NCBI GenBank assembly: GCA_016866815.1 | Contig: VGKZ01000017.1 | Location: forward strand, 1-14,975 | Direction: 5' to 3' | DNA length: 14,975 bases | Source of the DNA: Candidatus Peregrinibacteria bacterium | Lineage (GTDB): Bacteria; Patescibacteriota; Gracilibacteria; Peribacterales; Peribacteraceae | Shown: positions 1 to 5,900 of the stretch, in pieces | Layout: the number at the start of each line of letters is the position of its first letter | Numbering within the stretch: position 1 is the first letter of the stretch | Position numbers and translations under genes: made by a program | The notes under the pieces: generated by a model | What the model was told of the DNA's origin: nothing | Seen by the model: only the letters and a program-made list of their open reading frames with translations | The model's database searches: none

Positions 1-1
1 G

Positions 2-109
2 CTCCGGCAGGCGAAGCACATGGCGGAGAAGAAGGAATGGACGAAAAAGCAGGATGCTGTAGAGATGGAGAAGCAAATCCTTTCCGGGGAGGTGCCCCTG
101 GGGGATTGA
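2..109 (+). CDS. 3' end of an unidentified protein gene
   Basis: The frame beginning at base 2 is open for 35 codons and stops at TGA (107-109). The visible C terminus is lysine- and glutamate-rich and probably helical, ending in a short SGEVPLGD tail. Its composition looks like real protein. Frame 1 is also open through this stretch but reads as Gly/Cys-rich text with no helical character, so I prefer frame 2. Too little is present to name a family. The gene runs towards the tRNA-Leu gene and could share a transcript with it. No convincing terminator was found in the 74 bases between them; the short dyad AAGGATGATCCTT at about 130-143 has no T-run. Confidence 0.55.
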   Translation, partial: LRQAKHMAEKKEWTKKQDAVEMEKQILSGEVPLGD

Positions 110-183
110 GATTATGGAATACTGGGAATAAGGATGATCCTTAATATTCAAATCCCCTATATTCGACTACTCTAATCGCAGTA

Positions 184-269
184 GCCGCAGTGGTGGAATG
201 GCAGACACGCCAGCCTTAGGAGCTGGTGCCCGCAAGGGCATGGGGGTTCGAGTCCCTCCTGCGGCACCA
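184..269 (+). tRNA. tRNA-Leu (anticodon UAG), CCA encoded
   Basis: A full class II tRNA can be folded. The acceptor stem GCCGCAG (184-190) pairs perfectly with CTGCGGC (259-265), followed by discriminator A266 and an encoded CCA (267-269). The anticodon stem CCAGC/GCTGG (210-214 / 222-226) encloses loop CTTAGGA with anticodon TAG at 217-219, which reads CUN leucine codons. A long variable arm (TGCCC-GCAA-GGGCA) and the T arm GGGTTCGAGTCCC follow. The D-arm sequence GTGGAATGGCAGACACG and the A discriminator are typical of bacterial tRNA-Leu. A TATATT at 158-163 lies at a plausible distance for a -10 element, but there is no good -35. Confidence 0.97.
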
Positions 270-282
270 CACAATCCCACTT

Positions 283-346
283 GCCGGCCGTAGTCAGCCT
301 AGGCTGACGAAGGCTGGTGGAGGTTCAAGTCCTCTCCCCGGCACCA
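283..346 (+). pseudogene. tRNA-Leu-like remnant without D and anticodon arms
   Basis: Fourteen bases after the tRNA-Leu gene lies a sequence with a canonical T arm (stem GGAGG 319-323 with CCTCT 331-335, loop TTCAAGT), a 3' acceptor strand CCCCGGC, discriminator A343 and CCA 344-346. The 5' acceptor GCCGGCC (283-289) pairs at its first five positions only. Between acceptor and T arm there are only 29 bases, too few for D and anticodon arms. They can form a class-II-like variable arm, CAGCC (295-299) with GGCTG (312-316). The A discriminator and this arm point to a leucine tRNA that lost its middle. It has no anticodon, so it cannot decode. It could instead be a processed structural RNA, or the scar of an integration event. 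Confidence 0.6.
293..308. repeat. 16-bp perfect palindrome inside the tRNA-like remnant
   Basis: GTCAGCCTAGGCTGAC is identical to its own reverse complement. It sits where the D and anticodon arms of the remnant should be, and between the convergent ends of the tRNA side and the minus-strand gene ending at 365. It may be the join left by the deletion, a protein-binding dyad, or a cruciform. There is no T-run, so it does not look like a rho-independent terminator. Confidence 0.6.
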
Positions 347-364
347 AAACCTCTGTACGACAAA

Positions 365-2440
365 TCAGGTTAGCTTGTTCAGCTCTCGCATTGCTGCAGC
401 TATTTTCTTCACTTCTGGATAGTTGGACCAAGACTTGTCTACCTCCTCTGCTGTCGGAGGATGCCAATCGTTGTCACCAGCTTCGGACCATTCCCATGCA
501 CCCTTGCCGTCATCCAATGAGGGATTGAAGCGAACATCTAAATCATCATTAGGCCATGTTGCAACATCAAATGTAAATACGCCGTCCTTATCGGTGGATG
601 TGGCGTTTGTAGCAAATTTTATTTTTTGTTTTGCATCATCGTTTTGCCGTCGATTTTGTATTTCCTTAATATCCGCCTCCTGCTTCTGTTTCGTCGCCTT
701 CTTTTCCTCTGCAGTGGGTGTCTTGAAGGTTCGCTTTTCCTTATCGTAGACCTGACCGTCTACGCGCGGCTTCAGTGTCTTCGAAGCACCATCGAAACAC
801 TGGTCTTTTAATTCAACAAACTCCTTGCCATTAAACTCATACGTTGTTTTTCCGGTAGTCGATTGTGCATAAAATTTACCGTTTGGTGCCTGAATATAAT
901 CAATTTGCAACCCATTGGAAAATGTCTCCGGGCCATGCCAATCGCCTGATTTTTGCAATGCCCCTCGTATTCCATCTTTGTCGGTATTCCAGATCGAATT
1001 AGATTTATCTATATTCGCAATAGCTGCATCTCTAATCACATTTGTTACGGCATCTGCGCTTTCCTTGGTCGGATTCTCAAGAATATACGTATTGTCCACT
1101 TTCTTTGCTCCGGCAGCTTCCAACTTCTTTGCAATATCGGACGAGAACCTCCCACCCGTCTTCGGTGTAAGTTTTAATGTATCTCCACTGACCTCTGCTT
1201 TTGCTATGTCATTGAGCGGCAGATTATTCACTTTGCTTGCACCCCCTTCAAGCAACTGCTTCTTTTGTTCGGCAGCATCCCTGTCCGCTTTTTCACGCTT
1301 CTCTTTGTGATCAGGCGGTTCGTTGTCTTTGAGGAGCTGCATGCGCTTATCCAATTTCTGCTTATCTTTGATCAATTCAGTTCTCCTCTGTCGCATTTCC
1401 TGAATCTGCTGGTCAAGATTTTGCTTATCCGTCTGGGAAGCAGCTGGCAGCTTGCTCTGCGCGATCAGCTTACCAATTGAGGAATTGGGATCCGCATCCG
1501 TGCCGATCGACTTCAACTCCGAATTCACCTCCGCAAGCGCGGTCTTCGTCGCATTCATGTGATGATCGAAGTGCCTGCCCTTAACAATGTCATCATTGAT
1601 TCCCGCATCCGACACACGCGGGATCTTGCCCTTCGACCGCATCGCGTTGAAGTCCTCGAAGAACTTGGCCAGTTTTTCAAAGGCATCGAGGAGTTTCTTG
1701 AAAGCATCACCAATGTCTTCCCCATTGCTTTTCTGCTTGTTCGGCCCTGCGGCCGGACCCCGTGCGGGCAATGCATCGAAGAATTTCTCCATCACTGGAT
1801 TGCTGTTCAATGTTCGCAGAGCATGCTGCGCACCTTCCGGTAGTGTTTGCATAATTGCATCTGCATCCGCATTAGGCTGTTTGGAGGCATTGTATGCAGC
1901 GACAACCTTGGAGAGATCCTGTCCGACCTGCTCGACAAATGTCTTGCAGACGCTCACAAGCTCCTTGATATCGGTGTCACTCATCGACGAAAGAGCGCGA
2001 TCGATATCCTGCTGCTCATTAGGGGTCATGTCGATTTTTTCAAGGATCGCCTTCTGGTCCGAATCAAGTTTATCGAACTTCCCCAACTCCGGCGCAGCTG
2101 CGGGCTTTGCTGCTGCGGCAGCGGGCGCTGCACCAATGGCATCTACAATGATCTGCCCATTATTAATGTGTGCAGTGATTCCCTTCCCGCCAAGTTTGTT
2201 CACGATGGCGTTTGCCGCTGCAGTTATATCACCCTCAGCAGCTGAAAGCACTTTATTGGCAATGGTCTGAATTTTATTCTTGAGTGCTGTGCCCGCGGCA
2301 TCCTGCTTGTCAGCTGCCTCTGCTTTAAGAGCATTGAGACTTTTGTCCACATTCTCCGATGTCAGTTGCTGTTCAAGCTTCGCCTCAACGGGATTGGGGT
2401 TTTCCTGTTGTTCCGGTTGTGTTGTTGGAACGTTATTCAT
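365..2440 (-). CDS. hypothetical 691-aa charged, coiled-coil protein
   Basis: I do not recognise this protein. It begins with a polar, proline/glutamine-rich tail, then helical sequence rich in Ala and Lys. An Ala/Pro linker lies near residues 104-122. A long, highly charged stretch follows that should form a coiled coil (about 342-400, including RQRRTELIKDKQKLDKRM). Residues about 405-560 look mixed alpha/beta, with strands such as GLQIDYIQ and TTYEFNGKEFVEL. A second charged helix (about 575-620) precedes an aromatic, acidic C-terminal part with several Trp residues (WPNDD, WEWSE, NDWHPP). No signal peptide or transmembrane segment is visible, so it is probably cytoplasmic. The ATG lies two bases after the stop of the 120-aa gene, with no Shine-Dalgarno sequence, so the two are probably translationally coupled. 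It ends with TGA. Confidence 0.88.
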   Translation of the reverse strand: MNNVPTTQPEQQENPNPVEAKLEQQLTSENVDKSLNALKAEAADKQDAAGTALKNKIQTIANKVLSAAEGDITAAANAIVNKLGGKGITAHINNGQIIVDAIGAAPAAAAAKPAAAPELGKFDKLDSDQKAILEKIDMTPNEQQDIDRALSSMSDTDIKELVSVCKTFVEQVGQDLSKVVAAYNASKQPNADADAIMQTLPEGAQHALRTLNSNPVMEKFFDALPARGPAAGPNKQKSNGEDIGDAFKKLLDAFEKLAKFFEDFNAMRSKGKIPRVSDAGINDDIVKGRHFDHHMNATKTALAEVNSELKSIGTDADPNSSIGKLIAQSKLPAASQTDKQNLDQQIQEMRQRRTELIKDKQKLDKRMQLLKDNEPPDHKEKREKADRDAAEQKKQLLEGGASKVNNLPLNDIAKAEVSGDTLKLTPKTGGRFSSDIAKKLEAAGAKKVDNTYILENPTKESADAVTNVIRDAAIANIDKSNSIWNTDKDGIRGALQKSGDWHGPETFSNGLQIDYIQAPNGKFYAQSTTGKTTYEFNGKEFVELKDQCFDGASKTLKPRVDGQVYDKEKRTFKTPTAEEKKATKQKQEADIKEIQNRRQNDDAKQKIKFATNATSTDKDGVFTFDVATWPNDDLDVRFNPSLDDGKGAWEWSEAGDNDWHPPTAEEVDKSWSNYPEVKKIAAAMRELNKLT

Positions 2441-2442
2441 AT

Positions 2443-2805
2443 CTATTGCATATTGGAAATTTGCGATTCAATCTCACTAAGAGCATTTGCTCCGCTTTGA
2501 TCGTCTCCCTCAAAATCATGCAGGAGTGCATTTCCGAATACACGGATATCCCCTGTCTGCTTGTTCACAAAATCTGCATATTGTTTTCTATATGTGGCAA
2601 TTGCCTTGCCATAACGCTCTATACGCGCGGCCGTTTCAACCGGCGTCTCATTGGTGTACTTCGCATTTCTCTCTTCTGTAGTGAGAACGAGATCCGGTTC
2701 GATTGGACCCATGATAGTCGCGAAGAGCTTATCTCCACTTGGAATATCGGGGAGCTTCGGGGGAACTTTTGTCTCGCCTGCATTGGACTGTGGTGCTTCG
2801 GACAT
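2443..2805 (-). CDS. hypothetical 120-aa protein
   Basis: A small acidic protein of unknown family. It starts with a disordered, proline-rich segment (about residues 1-22), followed by a predicted compact helical part containing TTEERNAKY and ETAARIERYGKAIATYRKQYADF, and an acidic C terminus. There is no signal peptide or membrane segment. It is the first gene after the promoter at 2825-2853. The predicted leader is only about 12 bases, with no Shine-Dalgarno motif before the ATG. Its TAG stop is separated by two bases from the ATG of the 691-aa gene, so the two form a unit and their products may work together. The style of its N terminus (short, polar, Pro/Gln-rich) resembles its two larger neighbours. 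Confidence 0.82.
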   Translation of the reverse strand: MSEAPQSNAGETKVPPKLPDIPSGDKLFATIMGPIEPDLVLTTEERNAKYTNETPVETAARIERYGKAIATYRKQYADFVNKQTGDIRVFGNALLHDFEGDDQSGANALSEIESQISNMQ

Positions 2806-2824
2806 GATTTTGGATATTCATATA

Positions 2825-2853
2825 ATTATAGCAGAATTTGTGTTTTTGCTCAA
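2825..2853 (-). promoter_or_regulatory. sigma70-type promoter with extended -10, for the 120-aa and 691-aa genes
   Basis: Read on the minus strand: -35 TTGAGC (2848-2853), a 17-base spacer ending in TGC, then a consensus -10 TATAAT (2825-2830). The TGN directly before the -10 makes it an extended -10. Transcription should begin near 2818, about a dozen bases before the ATG at 2805. Confidence 0.8.
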
Positions 2854-2923
2854 TAAAAGAGCCCCACGACCAACACAGATACGGCAAAAGACAAGGTGAG
2901 TTTTTGGCTAAGAGGAGGGCTTC

Positions 2924-5900
2924 TTAGGCGGCTTTACCGGAGGCTGGAGGGGGACGCTTTGGTTTTGGGATGCTATTCAGCTGTACGACATCTACATCAA
3001 CGAACTCGATGGGATTATTTCCATAGTTCCGCACCTCGAGCGTGACAGTACCTGGCTTTTTGCCGGGCCCCAACACTCTAAAGTCCGTTGTCGCAGGTAA
3101 AGTTCTGCCTTCGACTGTAGTGATGGCACGACCCTGAAGACGTTCTCCTGCTTTCCATATACTTGGAGGAGGGGGCGTGCCACTCGGCGCAGGAGCACCT
3201 GTTATACCAGACTCCATCAGTTGTCTACGCTGTCTGGAGGTGAATCTTGCTCTTGGCTCCCTAAGAATTCTGGTTTTCCTGGCTATTTGCTCGGGTGTGT
3301 AGTTACCAATGTACGCCTTATCACCATTCAGCCCCATCTCTCCTTCGCCCACTCTATGCGATCGAAGAATGGCATCTCTCTGATATGGAGTCAGGGGCAC
3401 ATCACCATTTACGACATGCCTTGCTTCTTCCAAACGCGCAGCATCGTTCGTAAACTCGCCAAGGGGCCTGTCCGCAGGAGCTGCAACTGTATTGGCAGCT
3501 TCTCTGCCAGCCTGACTAAGAACGCGGCCTTCGGACATTGTTCCTGCCTGCACGCGTCTGTTTACTTCGGCAATGGTATTTTGTTTGGCCCTCTGGAACG
3601 CTGCATACCCCTGATCATCCAGAGTGTAACGCATGTCGAGTTCAACTTCAGGATTGTTTACTTTCTTGTACTGTGCCTGCAGCTCGCCGTTCGTCATCTT
3701 CTTTAAAGCGCCGGTAGCTTCGACGATATCCGGAACCGCTGCTGGTGCTTCCGCTGCTACTGCGGGCCGTGCAGCTACACTTTCCGATGCCTGTTGTGCA
3801 GGTTTCGGAGCCTGTTGCGGCTTTGCTGCAGCACGAGCCTGTGCCTGGCGTGTCATCACAGTCGTATCGAATACTTCCTCTGCACCGGCGGTAATCACTT
3901 TTCCGCTTGGTGTCTGCAAACGAATTCGCGTGCCGTCAGCAGTAACATCGAGCACTGTACACGGCTGACCTTTGCTTTCGAGATACGCCCTGCCACCTGT
4001 CTGGACGTTGCGGGAGCGCAGCACCGCTTCATTGCGGATTTCGACGATCCTCGCACGAAGCGGGCTTCGAGGCATTTGTACGGTTTGTTCGAGGAATCCA
4101 TTGAGATCATCAAGGATTCTATACGCCTGGAATTGGTTGCAGTTTTGAACGGCCTGTTCGATGGAATCAATGCGGACATACCCTCTGGATTTCGTAAAGA
4201 TTTCCGTCGCGCCAATCTCGGTTGTAGCACCGGCCTCGCGGACCAATGTCCGGGCACCCTCTGCGCTTCTGCGGAAGAATCCACGGATACCCTCTCCTGC
4301 TCTACCCAAGAATCCGCGAACTCTCTCCACCCCTCTCCCTATGTACCCGGGACCGGTTGCGGTTCCGATTTCATCCGCTGCCGCAGAGAACTTCGGCAGG
4401 TTGCTAATAGTTTCCGTACCCTTGGCCATCCTCGCATCGTAATCGCGCCTGGCTTGTGCTCTGCGTTCGAAGAATTCGCTGACATTTTGGCGTAGCTTTC
4501 CGAAGAAACCTGGACCTTTTGCAGGCGTAGCAACGCGTGTGGGCCGTACGGGACCAATGTCCGCAAATTGCTGTGCAAGGGCTTCATTGTTCGCTGCGAT
4601 CTCTGCCTGTTTTGCCTGTTTTTCAAGTGCAAGTCGTGCTTCTGTTTCCGGAAGGTTTTTGATTCCATCTGCCACTGCCTGTGCCTCCAACTCACGAGCG
4701 GCATCTGCCGACTCCTGCGCTACACGGCGTGCCTCCAATCGCCTTGCGCGGTATGCCCTAAATCTTTCCAATTGCCTGCCGATGAACCCGGGCTGCTTGG
4801 GACCAGTGGGCGTAGCGACTGGTCCAGGCTTGAGCACTGTCGTTGGCTGTGTTGGAGGCTGCTTTTTTGGAGTACCTGGCTTGTTCCACCACTCCTTCAC
4901 CTTGCTAAAGCCAGTGCGGAAGGGTGATGTGAGGTATTCGTACGTGCTGGTCACCACTTTGCGACCGCGCTCCAGCTGTCTTCCAATGAGGCCGGGCTGC
5001 TTGGGACCAGTGGGCGTAGCGACTGGTCCAGGCTTGAGCACTGTCGTTGGCTGTGTTGGAGGCTTCGGTCCCGCTGCTGCTCCTGATCCTGCAGCGCCTT
5101 CGGTTGCGGTTGCGGCTTTCGCAGCTGCACCTTCGGGCACAGAAACAGAAACTTTGAGTGGCTTCGAAGCGAATCCTCTCGCTACCTGGACATTGTCGAC
5201 ATAACCATACAAACGCGTGAGCTTGTCTATATCCCCCTGTAAACGAAGACGTCCCGCATCATCGAGTGCAGGATTCTTGATGAGTTCCTGGCAATACTCA
5301 ATTTCTTTTGCAATTTCGGTACGGTTGATTGTGTTGCTCCTTCTTTTTAGGAAGCGACTGAGCTTGTCGCTCTTAGTAATACCCGCCCCCTGCAATTCAT
5401 CGCGCAACTTTTGAATCTGCGTGATCGAATCATCCAGGCGCTCCAACTGGAGGCGCTGCTGTTGTAGCTGGACCCGTTCTCCTTCGGTGATCGTTTTACT
5501 CTTGAGTAATTCATCTGTTTCACGGATCTCATTCCGGACATCTTTCTGGCGCACACGGCGATCTTTCTGCTTCAGAAACTTATCCAGACCTTCATCGACA
5601 GCACCGGATATTTTGCCTCTACCATCTGGAGCAGCAACTCCGGCTTCGGTCGGCTTGGTATTTGTACCAGCCCCTTCTCCAGGCCCAGCTCTCTTTTCCA
5701 CGGCACCTTCGGCAAGCTTCTTGCTGCCCGCGGCTGCGGTTTCATCCGCTGCGCCTGCGACTGTTTCTGCATTAGCACCGGTAGCAGGCTTGGCTGCAAC
5801 TTCAGCTCCTGCTTCTGCAGGCTTGCCGGCTTTCTTCGCTGCTTTTGCAGCAGCGGCTTCAGCCTCTGCAGTACGTGCCGTATTGGCACCCTGCTCCGCT

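Noticed and set aside
110..183. Terminator or strong tRNA promoter before tRNA-Leu
   Set aside because: The dyad near 130-143 has almost no loop and no T-run; TATATT at 158-163 lacks a usable -35.
365..367. Reassigned UGA codon (as in some CPR groups)
   Set aside because: TGA works as a normal stop at the ends of the 691-aa gene and the partial 5' gene; no open frame needs it as an amino acid.
1587..2270. Plus-strand 227-codon open frame opposite the 691-aa gene
   Set aside because: Ser/Ala/Cys-rich shadow of a better coding frame; lies fully inside it.
2854..2923. Terminator after the giant gene
   Set aside because: A CTCTTTTATT stretch exists on the minus strand, but no stable stem precedes it.
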